64,000 bases of DNA from Atherinomorus stipes (taxonomy: Eukaryota; Chordata; Actinopteri; Atheriniformes; Atherinidae), in assembly GCA_023101725.1 (NCBI GenBank), contig JALJCO010003446.1:62001-126000 (forward strand). The letters run 5' to 3'. The translations under genes were made by a program, and so were the position numbers. The stretch's first letter is position 1; each line of letters starts with the position of its first letter. The notes under the pieces were generated by a model. It worked only from the letters and a program-made list of their open reading frames with translations, searched no databases and was not told the origin of the DNA. Below, one piece after another: positions 45,480 through 58,439 of this stretch.

Positions 45480-46607
45480 TGCTGAGTTTCATTGTTCCGG
45501 TCAGAGATGAATCATGCTGCAGCCGCTACAACAGACTGCATAAAACCAGATCTGCACGTCTGGACGCATCGTCTGTGCTCGGAGGCGACTGCGTGCATGA
45601 GGCCGGGTCCATGTGCCCCCCGATGGGATGGGGGGGGGCAGGACCGCCCTTGACCCAGCAATGCCTGACTGCCGTGCGGCGGCTCGGATGACCAGCAGCG
45701 CTGCTGAAGGAAGCTGTGCTGATATTCAGAATTGCAGTTCATACCATTAATTTTAGATGTGGTTAAATATTTAAATGATGTGTATTTCACTCCAGAGCAT
45801 CCATGTTTTATTTATGGAACAAACAGTTCTAGTAGAAACGTGTAAATATTACAGCCGTGTCGGATAAAATTCAACGAGTGTGAAATGAAATGTTATGACT
45901 ATTACGTGCAGAAGGGTCCTGGTCCTGGTTCTAGTCCTGGTTCTGGTTCTGTGTGGACTTCTGTCTGTAGGTGTGCAGGTTTTCTTTAATTTTAAATAAT
46001 AAATGTGGCTAAATACTTCTTATTTAGCAGCTGCACTCTCGTTTTTCCAGCTTCCTACTGAATTATTTGATGCTATAAAGTCCAGACTAGAATGATTGAT
46101 CAGAGGATCAGCTGATCGGTCTGTCTGGTGGCGGCTGAAGTGTTTCTGAGCAGCCTTCTGTTTTTGATGTGACCCACTTTTCTCCTTCGGCTTTCTCGCA
46201 GTCTGAGCTGATGATTTACTGACACAGCATCCTGCTCGGCGCTCAGCGGTTGGTTCAGCTTCCAGAGAGCTCAGCAGCTGCTTCACGGAGAAACTGATGG
46301 GACAAAGTCTGCATCCATCAGCCGCTCGCGCCAAAAGATGAATGTTAACAAGCCACAACACGGACAGATCAAAGCAAGTTTCTGCAGCACATTCAAAGTG
46401 TTGCAACGCTCTGCCGGTCAAATCGGATCCAATCAATCACTAAATCTGTAGATATGCAGTAAATAGACAAAGTTAAAGGTCCTGCTGGCGGGGACTGGAA
46501 GCTGTGATGGAAGCTTGAAGGTTGTTTCTACCAAAGACGGCAGGACAACAAATTCATTTTAACATCCCAACATAAACACCGCCGAGGAGGAAGACTGAGC
46601 CCAGACT
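45480..46607. other. Intronic sequence, nothing recognised
   Basis: A short CCTGGTTCTGGT-type repeat at 45916-45955. The 138-residue minus-strand frame (46020-46436) shows no domain. Confidence 0.5.
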
Positions 46608-47700
46608 TTAAAGGAATATTCCACCCACAGAATGATGTAACTATTTTCCACTTCCCCTCATGGTAAGAAAGACTCTGGAGCAGTTTTTTAATATCTAAAA
46701 TGCAGCCGGCGATCAGGAAGGCTTCTCGTTTCCACCCAACTTTCATATAACGGAGTTCACCGGGGTCCGAGCCAAAAGGTCCATAAAAGTCCACAAAAAC
46801 TTGTCAATATTCCTCCATACTGCTCGTCCAATGTAATCCAAGTGTCCTGAGTGGGTAGCGTCCAGAATTTACTGGAAACGACGTCATTTAGTAGATTTTT
46901 AGAGTCTAAACAGTTCTACATCTTACTTTCACGAAGTGCGCATATGCGCGTTCACAAAACTACGGAAGCCGCGACAGACGAGATCACACGTTCTCTTTTT
47001 CTTTCTTTCTTTCTTTGTTTTAAATCAATATCAACCCCTCTTGGAGCCTCTTGTGTTTGTTCCGGTTTGTCTGCAGCTCTGTCGCTCTTAGCCAAGGTTA
47101 TAATAGTTTCGGATTTTTAAGTAGTTTCAGTTTTTATTTCGTTTTGACTTTTTGATTTTCAATTCAGTTAGTTTTAGTTAGTTTTTTGAGCAGATTTGCT
47201 CGTTTTTATTAGTTTCTATTTTTGGAAAATGTTTAGTTTTAGTTTAGTTTTTATTAGTTTCAGTGTAAGTTTTAGTTTTTGGGGGTTTTCTTTTCAGTAA
47301 ATTATAGGTGTTTGTCTGGTGTGACATTCAAAATCATCAGAAAGTCACTTGGAGTAAAACCAGTAGAGCAAAGTAAAAAGGTTAAATAGAAATAAATTTC
47401 AAATCAACCCAAAAGGCTGATGTATTATCTTAATTTACAAAGACTAAAACTAAGGATGTTTCTGCAATAATTTTAGTTAGTTTTAGTTAGTTTTGTGAAG
47501 ATATGATACAGTTTTAGTTAGTTATCGTTTTGTTAAAAACTGTCGTTTTTATTTTTATTTTAGTTAACTGAAATGTTTTTTCAATTTTAGTTTTAGTTTT
47601 TTCGTTAGTTTTAGTTAACTATAATAACCTTGCTCTTAGCACAATGTAAACAGTGAATTTCTTCTTCTACACCTGCATTATCGGAGAGTAGGCTCTGAAC
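46608..47700. mobile_element. TTAA foldback MITE, copy 3, interrupted
   Basis: TTAA at 46608-46611 followed by the left arm (AGGAATATTCCACCCACAG through GTCCTGAGTGGGTAGCGTCC) and a loop in inverted orientation compared with copies 1 and 2. A hAT MITE splits it at 47093-47632. The right arm is missing after about 47700. Confidence 0.85.
47093..47632. mobile_element. hAT MITE with perfect 8-bp duplication, nested
   Basis: The ends CAAGGTTATAATAGTTT and AACTATAATAACCTTG are inverted repeats. CTCTTAGC occurs at 47085-47092 and again at 47633-47640. The 540-bp interior is rich in TTTTAGTTAGTTTTAGTT. No coding frame. Confidence 0.93.
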
Positions 47701-47964
47701 CCCCGAGTCAACTTGAGGTGACACGACAGACTGTGGCTGCGTTTATTATAAATCAAATTTCAACGGAGCATTGCGGCCCAGGCATCTATTATACATGCGG
47801 ATAGTTAGTTATTATCTGAAGCTTTCAGGCAACGTACCCCCCCCTAAAAATACAGAGTTGGTGAGAAATGAAAGAAGAGAAAAATGACGAGTATACAGTC
47901 ATTGATTTTCTCTAAATGGTTATGATTTATTATCTGTGTACCCGTTTACACGTGTAGACGTTGA

Positions 47965-50768
47965 CACCCCTACCTACAACTGTGAGGGTGTATCGCTCAT
48001 ATTCTGAGATACAAGCAAAGATCCAAAATATCCTTAACTCAGCCAGAGGAGTTCATTTTGGTCATTTGGCTGCCAGATATCACATACTAGCAGGTATTAG
48101 CTACTACCATATATCAGATACTAGCAGGTATTAGCTACTACCATATATCAGATACTAGAGGTATTAGCTACTACCATATATCAGATACTAGGGTTTGCTA
48201 CTACCTATATAGATACTAGCAGGTATTGCTCTACTATTGATACTAGCAGGTTTGCTACTACCATATTAGATATAGAGGTTTGATACTAATATTAGATACT
48301 AGAGGTTTGTCTACATATATAGATTGGGTTTGCTATATATATAGATTAGCAGGTATTAGCTACTACCATATATAGATACTAGAGGTATTAGCTACTACCA
48401 TATATAGATACTAGAGGTATTAGTTACCATATATAGATACTAGCAGGTTAGCTACTACTATATAGATATAGAGGTATTAGTACTACCATATATAGATACT
48501 AGAGGTATTAGATACTACCATATATAGATACTAGGTTTTAGATACTACCATATATATATTGAGGTATTAGTACTACATTTAAATATAGAGGTATTGATAT
48601 TCATATATAGATACTAGAGGTATTAGATACTATATATAAATCTGAGGTTTAGTCTTCATATTAGTACTAGCAGGTATTAGATACTTCCATATATCAGATA
48701 CTAGCAGGTATTAGATACTACCATATATAGATACTAGCAGGTTTAGTCTACCATATTAGATACTGAGGTTTAGCTACTACCATATATCAGATCTAGAGGT
48801 ATTAGCTACTACCTATATAGATACTGAGGTATTAGCTACTACATATATAGTCTAGCAGGTATTCGATACTACCATATATCAGATACTAGCAGGTATTAGC
48901 TACTACCATATATCAGATACTAGCAGGTATTAGCTACTACCATATATCAGATACTAGCAGGTATTCGATACTACCATATATCAGATACTAGCAGGTATTA
49001 GCTACTACCATATATCAGATACTAGCAGGTATTAGCTACTACCATATATCAGATACTAGCAGGTATTAGCTACTACCATATATAGATACTGAGGTATTAG
49101 CTACTACCATTATAGATACTAGCAGGTATTAGCTACTACCATATATAGATACTAGCAGGTTTGCTATACATATATAGATACTAGCAGGTATTAGCTACTA
49201 CCATATATAGATACTAGCAGGTATTAGCTACTACCATATATAGATACTAGAGGTATTAGCTACTACCATATATAGATATAGCAGGTATTGATACTACCAT
49301 ATATAGATACTAGCAGGTATTAGCTACTACATTATAGATACTAGAGGTATTAGATACTACCATATATAAATACTAGCAGGTATTAGATACTTCCATATAT
49401 CAGATACTAGAGGTATTAGATACTACCATATATAAATACTAGCAGGTATTAGATACTTCCATATATCAGATACTAGCAGGTATTAGATACTTCCATATAT
49501 CAGATACTAGCAGGTATTAGATACTACCATATATAGATACTAGCAGGTATTAGCTCTACCATATATCAGATACTAGCAGGTATTAGTACTACCATATATC
49601 AGATACTAGCAGGTATTAGCTACTACCATATATCAGATACTAGAGGTATTAGCTACTACCATATATAGATACTAGCAGGTATTCGATACTACCATATATC
49701 AGATACTAGCAGGTATTAGCTACTACCATATATCAGATACTAGCAGGTATTAGCTATACCATATATCAGATACTAGAGGTATTAGCTACTACCATATATC
49801 AGATACTAGCAGGTATTAGCTACTACCATATATCAGATACTAGCAGGTATTAGATACTACCATATATCAGATACTAGCAGGTATTAGATACTACCATATA
49901 TCAGATACTAGCAGGTATTAGATACTACCATATATCAGATACTAGCAGGTATTAGATACTACCATATATCAGATACTAGAGGTATTCGATACTACCATAT
50001 ATAGATACTAGAGGTACTAGATACTACCATATATCAAATACTAGCAGGTATTCGATACTACCATATATCAGATACTAGCAGGTATTAGCTACTACCATAT
50101 ATCAGATACTAGCAGGTATTAGCTACTACCATATTTCAGATACTACCATTTATCAGATACTACCATATATCAGATACTAGCAGGTATTAGATACCATATA
50201 TCAGATACTAGCAGGTATTAGATACTACCATATATCAGATACTAGCAGGTATTAGATACTACCATATATCAGATACTAGCAGGTACTAGATACTACCATA
50301 TATCAGATACTAGCAGGTATTCGATACTACCATATATCAGATACTAGCAGGTACTAGATACTACCATATATCAGATACTAGCAGGTATTCGATACTACCA
50401 TATATCAGATACTAGCAGGTACTAGATACTACCATATATCAGATACTAGCAGGTATTCGCCAACATGTGGCTAATTCTAATGTTTCTGACGATAACAGGG
50501 ACTTTGCCGCATGCTGGACTAATAGAACAAGATCTTGCAGGATTTCATGAGTAAAAATATTGATACATCTCTTTCTGAAATTGATTGGATATTTTCAACA
50601 CACAATATAGTGATATCTGTGTATAGATATTTTTTTGCACCCTTAGTGATACGTGACCACGGGTTTTTGTTGTGTCATTAAAAAAGTGAAAACTAAAAAC
50701 TGATACTGATATGTTTTCAATATCAAATTTCAACGTCGACATCAGCCGATGATATCAGACATCTGTTT
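47965..50768. mobile_element. Family B hAT-like element split by a satellite array
   Basis: The left flank 47980-48080 (CAAAATATCCTTAACTCAGC, GCTGCCAGATATCACATAC) is the complement of 17640-17770 in the near-complete copy. The right flank 50460-50768 (CCAACATGTGGCTAATTCTA, GATAACAGGGACTT, ending GATGATATCAGACATCTG) matches the other half of family B (compare 16940-17250 and 17980). Between them lies the 34-bp array. Confidence 0.82.
48076..50459. repeat. 34-bp satellite born from element B
   Basis: About 70 units of AGATACTAGCAGGTATTAGC followed by TACTACCATATATC. The stretch ATATCAGATACTAGCAGGTA and TTAGC is single-copy (as complement) in the family B element at 17640-17672. Units from about 49680 to 50459 are near-identical, while 48180-49180 is full of small deletions. 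Confidence 0.94.
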
Positions 50769-51689
50769 ATATTGCGTTGTAAGATAAACGGTTCGTTGAA
50801 CGAGTTTGTGATCTTCACATCAGCAGAAAAAAGCTCAGCCAGTTTCCTGCTTGGATTTGATGTTTTTATGGGATGTTGGGTCCAGTGTTGATCCTCATTT
50901 GTCATCACAAAAATGTTAGATTTGGAATGTTCTCGCACTAAAGCTCAACAAAGTTTATTTTGGGAATTTTTTAAATATAAATAAGTATTTATTTTATTTT
51001 TCCAAGTAACAAATTGCAGGACAGCTGGGTACATTGTTTTTTTTCTATGTATTTCGCATTAATTTAACATTCAAAGTATATTTATTGTATTCGTTTAATG
51101 ATTTATACATTGAAAAACAGCTGTAAGGTGCATATTTGTAGCCTATATTTATTTTCAATGCTAGAAACCTTCGAAATTAATGCTAAATTAATGCAGTTAT
51201 TTTTTCAATAATCGAGCAGCCCTAAATGGCGTCTGATTCAGCATGAGAGATTTCTGATCGGAAACCTCACAAACCTGGAGAGAGAATTTTCCTTAATCTA
51301 AAGAATTAGGATTATTCAATTGATTAATATTTCCCAAATCCCTGTTGACACAGATTGAAGACACAAAGCCTTTAATTTTCCAGAAAAGCTCCTCTTTGCT
51401 GCGGCTGCTTCATCTGCCATCGGCTGCCGTTACATTTCCTGCCAGGAAGACCCAGAAAAGGTGGCGTCCAGTTGGAAATAACGCTGTGGGACTGAAGAAA
51501 GCTCGTCCACCTGCAGCTCTATTTTCGTTGTTTACACGACATTTCGCTGTGGATTTGTGTTTACTGTTTATCACATGCGCTGGAGAACACCTCCCAGAAC
51601 TGGGCCGTGGATTTGACGGGTCGTGTTATCTCCACACCCTCCTCTCTAAAACAAATGAGGTGCATCTGGGAACTGCGAGGATCTCTTCA
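50769..51689. other. Intronic sequence
   Basis: 51195-51225 (TTTTTTCAATAATCGAGCAG) resembles the end of a hAT-type repeat. No gene recognised. Confidence 0.5.
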
Positions 51690-51845
51690 TGGATGTGCAG
51701 CAGCTGTGTGATGCCGTCACGTCAGGATGGAGTAAAATCTCTGAGGAATGTTTCCAACACCTGGTTGGAGCCATGAGACTGAGAATGAAGGCGGTTCTGG
51801 AGGGAAAAGGGTCCAACCCAGTACGAGAAGGTGGACCTGATGACC
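51690..51845 (+). pseudogene. Tc1-like transposase C-terminal relic
   Basis: On the + strand it reads MDVQQLCDAVTSGWSKISEE then CFQHLVGAMRLRMKAVLEGK, the C-terminal end of the Tc1-like transposase family that gave rise to the 29/30-bp satellites (compare ECFQHLPGSLIPGMKAVLEE at 18904-19000). The residues MDV here are the ones followed by VEREI-type repeats in the arrays. The open frame to 51874 is only a remnant; catalytic regions are absent. Confidence 0.75.
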
Positions 51846-52382
51846 ATATCTGCTGTTTGTCAGCTGTGTATTAAATGTGGGTAGGCTAACACGAGTTCAG
51901 CTTCCCGGCTACTTTACCAGGTTAATATGAACTGACTGGAACAGAAATACGTCGCTGAGGTTCCTTTCATTTAGTTTCCAGTTTCCACGACGGCAGATTT
52001 TATCAGGATTCTCCATCTTCCACGTCTCCATCACAGCATTGCTGCTTGTCCCTTCCTGGCTTCATGTTCATCTCATAATCAGTTTATTTGCAACTAAACA
52101 CACACATGCACACGCTAAGATCATCTATTTTTTACTCATTATTTCGTTCTTATTTATTTTAAATACCTATTAGGAAGCTTTCATATTTCATTCGTTTTAC
52201 CCAACTAACTTGTGTCTACTCATACTTTCATACCTGTTGCTCTTCTTTCTTCTTGTTGTTTTACTTTTAACTTTTTAAACTCCAGTGTTCTGATCAGACC
52301 TGTCCCACAGACCAGACAGGTTTTAGCCTGATCTGGTCTATTTAAGGCTTTTATGGCTCATGTATGGCATTGGCAGATATTG
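51846..52382. other. Intronic sequence, nothing recognised
   Basis: AT-rich; no coding or RNA feature seen. Confidence 0.55.
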
Positions 52383-54950
52383 TGTGGTCCAGATGTCAGA
52401 TACTGGTCTGGACGTGGGTTTGAGACATGTATTGTGGGCCAGATGTGGGCCAGATGTCAGATACTGGTCTGGACCTGGGTTTGGAAAGTGTTTCGTGGCC
52501 AAATGTGGTCCAGATGTCAGATACTGGTCTGGACGTGGGTTTGGGGCGTGTATTGTGGGCCAGATGTGGTCCAGATGTCAGATACTGGTCTGGACGTGGG
52601 TTTGAGACATGTATTGTGGGCCAGATGTGGTCTAGATGTCAGATACTGGCCTGGACGTGGGTTTGAGACGTGTATTGTGTGCCAGATGTGGTCTAGATGT
52701 CAGATACTGGTCTGGACGTGGGTTTGAGACATGTATTGTGGGCCAGATGTGGTCCAGATGTCAGATACTGGTCTGGACGTGGGTTTGAGGCGTGTATTGT
52801 GGGCCAGATGTGGTCCAGATGTCAGATACTGGTCTGGACGTGGGTTTGAGACGTGTATTGTGGGCCAGATGTGGTCCAGATGTCAGATACTGGTCTGGAC
52901 GTGGGTTTGAGACGTGTATTGTGGGCCAGATGTGGTCCAGACGTCAGATACTGGTCTGGACGTGGGTTTGAGGCGTGTATTGTGGGCCAGATGTGGTCCA
53001 GATGTCAGATACTGGTCTGGACCTGGGTTTGGGAAGTGTTTCGTGGCCAAATGTGGTCCAGATGTCAGATACTGGTCTGGACGTGGGTTTGAGACGTGTA
53101 TTGTGGGCCAGATGTGGTCCAGATGTCAGATACTGGTCTGGACGTGGGTTTGAGGCGTGTATTGTGGGCCAGATGTGGTCCAGATGTCAGATACTGGTCT
53201 GGACTTGGGTTTGAGACATGTATTGTGGGCCAGATGTGGTCCAGATGTCAGATACCGGCCTGGACGTGGGTGTGAGACGTGAATTGTGGGCCAGATGCGG
53301 TCTAGATGTCAGATACTGGTCTGGACGTGGGTTTGGGAAGTGTTTCGTGGCCAAATGTGGTCCAGATGTCAGATACTGGTCTGGACGTAGGTTTGGGAAG
53401 TGTTTCGTGGCCAAATGTGGTCCAGATGTCAGATACTGGTCTGGACGTGGGTTTGAGGCGTGTATTGTGGGCCAGATGTGGTCCAGATGTCAGATACTGG
53501 TCTGGACCTGGGTTTGGGAAGTGTTTCGTGGCCAAATGTGGTCCAGATGTCAGATACTGGTCTGGACGTGGGTTTGAGACCTGTATTGTGGGCCAGATGT
53601 GGTCCAGATGTCAGATACTGGTCTGGACGTGGGTTTGAGGCGTGTATTGTGGGCCAGATGTGGTCCAGATGTCAGATACTGGTCTGGACGTGGGTTTGAG
53701 ACATGTATTGTGGGCCAGATGCGGTCCAGGTGTCAGATACTGGTCTGGACGTGGGTTTGGGACATGTATTGTGGGCCGGATGCGGTCCAGATGTCAGATA
53801 CTGGTCTGGACGTGGGTTTGAGACATGTATTGTGGGCCAGATGCGGTCCAGATGTCAGATACTGGTCTGGACGTGGGTTTGGGAAGTGTTTCGGGGCCAG
53901 ATGCGGTCCAGATGTCAGATACTGGTCTGGACGTGGGTTTGGGAAGTGTTTCGTGGCCAGATGCGGTCCAGATGTCAGATACTGGTCTGGACGTGGGTTT
54001 GAGACATGTATTGTGGGCCAGATGTGGTCCAGATGTCAGATACTGGTCTGGACGTGGGTTTGGGAAGTGTTTCGGGGCCAGATGCGGTCTAGATGTCAGA
54101 TACTGGTCTGGACGTGGGTTTGAGACATGTATTGTGGGCCAGATGTGGTCCAGATGTCAGATACTGGTCTGGACGTGGGTTTGGGAAGTGTTTCGTGGCC
54201 AGATGTGGTCCAGATGTCAGATACTGGTCTGGACGTGGGTTTGAGACATGTATTGTGGGCCAGATGCGGTCCAGATGTCAGATACTGGTCTGGACGTGGG
54301 TTTGGGAAGTGTTTCGTGGCCAGATGCGGTCCAGATGTCAGATACTGGTCTGGACGTGGGTTTGAGACATGTATTGTGGGCCAGATATGGTCCAGATGTC
54401 AGATACTGGTCTGGACGTGGGTTTGAGACATGTATTGTGGGCCAGATATGGTCCAGATGTCAGATACTGGTCTGGACGTGGGTTTGGGAAGTGTTTCGGG
54501 GCCAGATGCGGTCTAGATGTCAGATACTGGTCTGGACGTGGGTTTGAGACATGTATTGTGGGCCAGATATGGTCCAGACGTAAGGTACTGGCCTGGACGT
54601 GGGTTTAGGTAGTGTGTTGTGGGCCAGATGAGGTTCAGATGTCAGATACTGGTCTGGACGTGGGTTTGAGACATGTATTGTGGGCCGGATGCGGTCCAGG
54701 TGTCAGATACTGGCCTGGACGTGGGTTTGGGAAGTGTTTCGGGGCCAGATGCGGTCCAGATGTCAGATACTGGTCTGGACGTGGGTTTGGGAAGTGTTTC
54801 GTGGCCAGATGCGGTCTAGATGTCAGATACTGGTCTGGACGTGGGTTTGAGACGTGTATTGTGGGCCAGATGTGGTCCAGATGTCAGATACTGGTCTGGA
54901 CATGGGTTTGGAAAGTGTGTTGTGGGCCAGATGAGGTCCAAATATGAGGA
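52383..54950. repeat. 61-bp minisatellite (GTGGTCCAGATGTCAGATAC)
   Basis: About 42 units of GTGGTCCAGATGTCAGATAC, TGGTCTGGACGTGGGTTTGA, GACATGTATTGTGGGCCAGAT. Two main versions alternate, GAGACATGTATTGTGGGCC and GGGAAGTGTTTCGTGGCC, with GAGGCGTG and GCGGTCC subtypes clustered by region. Sixty-one is not a multiple of three, so the same repeat reads in all frames (WTWVW, MYCGPD); none is a gene. Confidence 0.96.
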
Positions 54951-56701
54951 GCTGGTCTGAATGTAAAATACATCATCTTCTTGTGCTACACGTGGTGGTC
55001 ATGTGACTGAGTCTGCGTAGATGTGAGTTAAGGCCAAATCTGGGCCGAACCAACTGCAGATGGGGGCCATAGCTGGGCCAAATATATATTGCTCAGTCTT
55101 CAGGGTGATTGTCTTTGTCTGGATGGTTTGGGGGGGTCCTGAAGGTGACGGATGTTCCCAGCCTCCCCTGATCTGGGCCGTTCCCGTGGTGACCTCTGTG
55201 ACCATGGGTGGTGCGGATCCTGGTGTGGCAGCATCAAACCAGAAGTGTATTATAGATAAAATCTAATTTGAAGTCATCAGCTGTCAGTCAGAATTTAGTT
55301 CCGTCTCTCATCAGCCGATGTTCTGGTTGAGAGAATGAGACATCACACCCTCCTTCCCTCTACTACCTCCCTGGCATCTCCTCACAGATGAAATGTCTAA
55401 TGTTGCTCAGGTTTCTGTTTGACGTGGGGTCAGTGGAGCAGTGGCAGAACTGATGCTTCAGCATTCACAGTCGTCTCCAGCTCCCTCCACGCTTCAGTCA
55501 ATAACTCCGTGGCAATCAGGGATATTTCACATAAGCTGCGGTTTGTACACAAACCGCCAGAGTCGGCGCACATACCCGCAGACACACACTCCGATCACAT
55601 GATATTCAGTCTTAAAATAACACAGAGGGGAAGCGTTGTTGCCTATAAATAATTTATTTATAGGTACGGCACAGAAAGAGCAGCGTGCCCGGCCCACGGT
55701 GCTCAGAGAGCTGCTTTTTATTTTAAAACATCCACAACGCGGCCCACGGTAAAAACACGACGCCCTGCGGAGACCAGACGGGGGGAGGGACTCTCCAGAA
55801 CCGGTTTAACCGTCAATGGTACGATCCACACCCCCCAACATCAAGCACTGATAACATTCTCAGCACCACTCCTACCTCCAGTGGTATCACACGGCAACTG
55901 TCGCCTAGCAACCAGGGAAATGTTGGGTTTCTCTGTGTACATGGTGATAATGCAGCTTTTAAGAGTAAAGCTTTGCTCAGACTGAGGAGGAGGAGGGGAG
56001 TCCGGTGTGGAGGGGCGGGGCCAGTGACGGAGGGGACCACCGGTCAGGGGATGGGGTCTGAGTGATGGGCCAGCATGAGTGAAATCAAAGAGCAGAGATC
56101 CGTCCTGGTTTTACATCCCTGATATGTTTCACCTGAAATTCATTTCATTCCATAAACCAGGCGGGTTTTCCTCTTTCCTCCACGACAGATTGACACCGAG
56201 GCTGCAGCTGATTCACGGTGAGGCTCTGTGAGCAGAATCACACATCAGGAGTGGAACAGTCCATCAATCTACGACTGCCACAAAACATTTTGATAATCGA
56301 ATCGTCAACGGTTATTTTGGTGATTAGTCAGCTAATCAGATCATACGAAAATTGTTGCATATTCACGGTACCAGTCGAAAGTTTTGACACTTTCTAATTG
56401 AATCTAATGGAAAAACTGGCCCAAACTTTTGTCTGTTAGTGTGTGTGTTTACTTATGTCAATATAAAATTAAAGAAAAGCTGACCAGACAGAAATGCAGA
56501 CAGGCAGCGGGAGGACAGCGGCAATTTTGAGAGGAAAAAGAAAAAACGCAAATGAAGGACGACAACGTCAAATATTTCTACATGAGAGTCAGGCTGCGAC
56601 TAACGATAGTCGATTAGTCACCAACTACTGAAACAATTAGCTGACTTATCAAATTATAAATCTCATGATTATTAAATTGCTGGGAGGGGAGAAAAGATAT
56701 A
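54951..56701. other. Intronic sequence with hAT-like fragments
   Basis: 56285-56350 and 56588-56640 (GGCTGCGACTAACGATAGTC) look like ends of a hAT-type MITE; a possible partner with CGACAATTAAATTCATTGTC lies at 58976-59000. No exon recognised. Confidence 0.5.
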
Positions 56702-58319
56702 CAGCTGTGTGAAAAGGTGTTTGTCTCCTTCCTGATTTCTTACTTTTGCATGTTTGTCACACTTAAATGTTTCAGATCATCAAACAATTTAAATGTGAGA
56801 CAAAGATAACACAAATAAACAGAAAATGCAGTTTTTAAATGAAAATTTTTCATTAGTGAGGGGGGAAAGGATCCAAACCTCCATGGCCGTGTGTGAAAAA
56901 GTGCCCCCCCCCTGTTAAAACATAAATTAACTGTGGTTTATCATCTTTGGAAAGCTGAGTTCAGTTTCTCTATCCACATCCAGGCCTGATTCTGCCACAC
57001 CTGTTCTCCATCAGAAATCACTTAAATAGGACCTGCCTGATGAAGTGAAGTAGACCAAAAGATCCTCCAAAGCTAGACATCATGCTGCCATCAAAGAAAT
57101 TCAGGAACAAATGAGAAACAAAGTCATTGAGATCTATCAGTCTGGAAAAGGTTCCAAAGCCATTTCTAGCTTTGGGACTCCAGAGAACCACAGTGAGAAC
57201 CATTATCCACAAATGGTGAAAGCATGGAACAGTGGTGAACCTTCCCAGGAGGGGCCGGCCGACCAAAATGACCCCAAGAGCACAGCGACGACTCATCCAA
57301 GAGGTCACAAAAGACCCCAGAACAACATCCAAGAACTGCAGGCCTCACTTGCCTCAATGAAGGTCAGTGTTCATGACTCCCCCATCAGAAAGAGACTGGG
57401 GGGCAAAAATGGCTGCATGGCAGAGTTCCAAGACCAAAACCACTGCTGAGCAAAAAGAACATAAAGGCTCGTCTCAGTTTAGCCAGAAAGCATCTTGATG
57501 ATCCCCAAGACTTTTGGGAAAATACTCTGTGGACTGACGAGACAAAAGTGGAACTTTCTGGAAGGTGGAGGTCCCATTACATCTGGCGTAAAAGTAACAC
57601 GGCATTTCAGAAAAGGAACATCATAGCAACAGTAAAACATGGTGGTGGTAGTGTGATGGTCTGGGGCTGTTTTGCTGCTTCAGGACCTGGAAGACTTGCT
57701 GTGGTAAATGGAACCATGAATTCTGCTTCTACCAAAAAATCCTGAAGGAGAATGTCCGGCCATCTGTTGGTGACCTCAAGCTGAAGTGCACTTGGGTTCT
57801 GCAGCAGAACAATGATCCAGAACACACCAGCAAGTCCACCTCTGAATGGCTTAAGAACAACAACATGAAGACTTTGGAGTGGCCTAGTCAAAGCCCCCAC
57901 CTGAATCCCATTGAGATGCTGTGGCATGACCTTAAAAAGGCGGTTCATGCTGGAAAAGCCTCCAATGTGGCTGAATTACAACAATTCTGCAAAGATGAGT
58001 GGAACAAAATTCCTCCACAGCGCTGTAGAAGACTCACTGCCAGTTATCACAAACGCTTGATGCAGTTGTTGCTGCTAAGGTGGAACAACCAGTTATTAGG
58101 TTTAGGGGAAGATCACTTTTTCACACAGGCCCATTTAAATTTGGATTATTTTTCCCCCTTACTAATAAAAATCTTCATTTAAAAACTGTATTTTCTGTTA
58201 ACTTGTGTTATTTTTGTCTCACATTTAAATTTGTTTGATGATCTGAAACATTCAAGTGTGACAAACTTGCAAAAAAGTAAGAAATCAGGAAGGAGGCAAA
58301 TACTTTTTAACACAGATGC
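56702..58319 (+). mobile_element. Full-length Tc1-like transposon
   Basis: About 1.6 kb with long terminal inverted repeats: CAGCTGTGTGAAAAGGTGTT at 56702 and, inverted, AATACTTTTTAACACAGATG ending 58319, both continuing into CTTCCTGATTTCTTAC and CATTTAAATGTGAGACAAA-type sequence. TA precedes the left end (56700-56701); the right-side TA appears mutated. It contains one broken transposase gene on the + strand. Confidence 0.9.
57080..58180 (+). pseudogene. Tc1-like transposase, frameshifted
   Basis: DDE-type transposase gene. The N-terminal helix-turn-helix region shows RNKVIEIYQSGKGSKAIS; the first catalytic Asp is in WTDETKVEL (about 57530); GGGSVMVWGCFAASGPG follows; the last catalytic Glu is in SPHLNPIEMLWHDLKKAV. 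The second catalytic Asp, normally in QQDNDPKH, is Asn here (CAGCAGAACAATGATCC near 57801). Frame breaks near 57430 and 57730 split it into three open pieces. Inactive by both frameshift and active-site change. Confidence 0.92.
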
Positions 58320-58439
58320 ATCCTACATCCATCAGATATGTTTGGGATTTTTATCAGGATATTATTAGCAATGTTATCACTCATGCCATTTTGAAAATCT
58401 GAATTTTGCATCATCTCATTGAGAGAAGCTGATTTTAGC

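Noticed and set aside
52353..54947. Many overlapping + strand frames (WTWVW, MYCGPD)
   Set aside because: A 61-bp repeat read in rotating frames; not coding.
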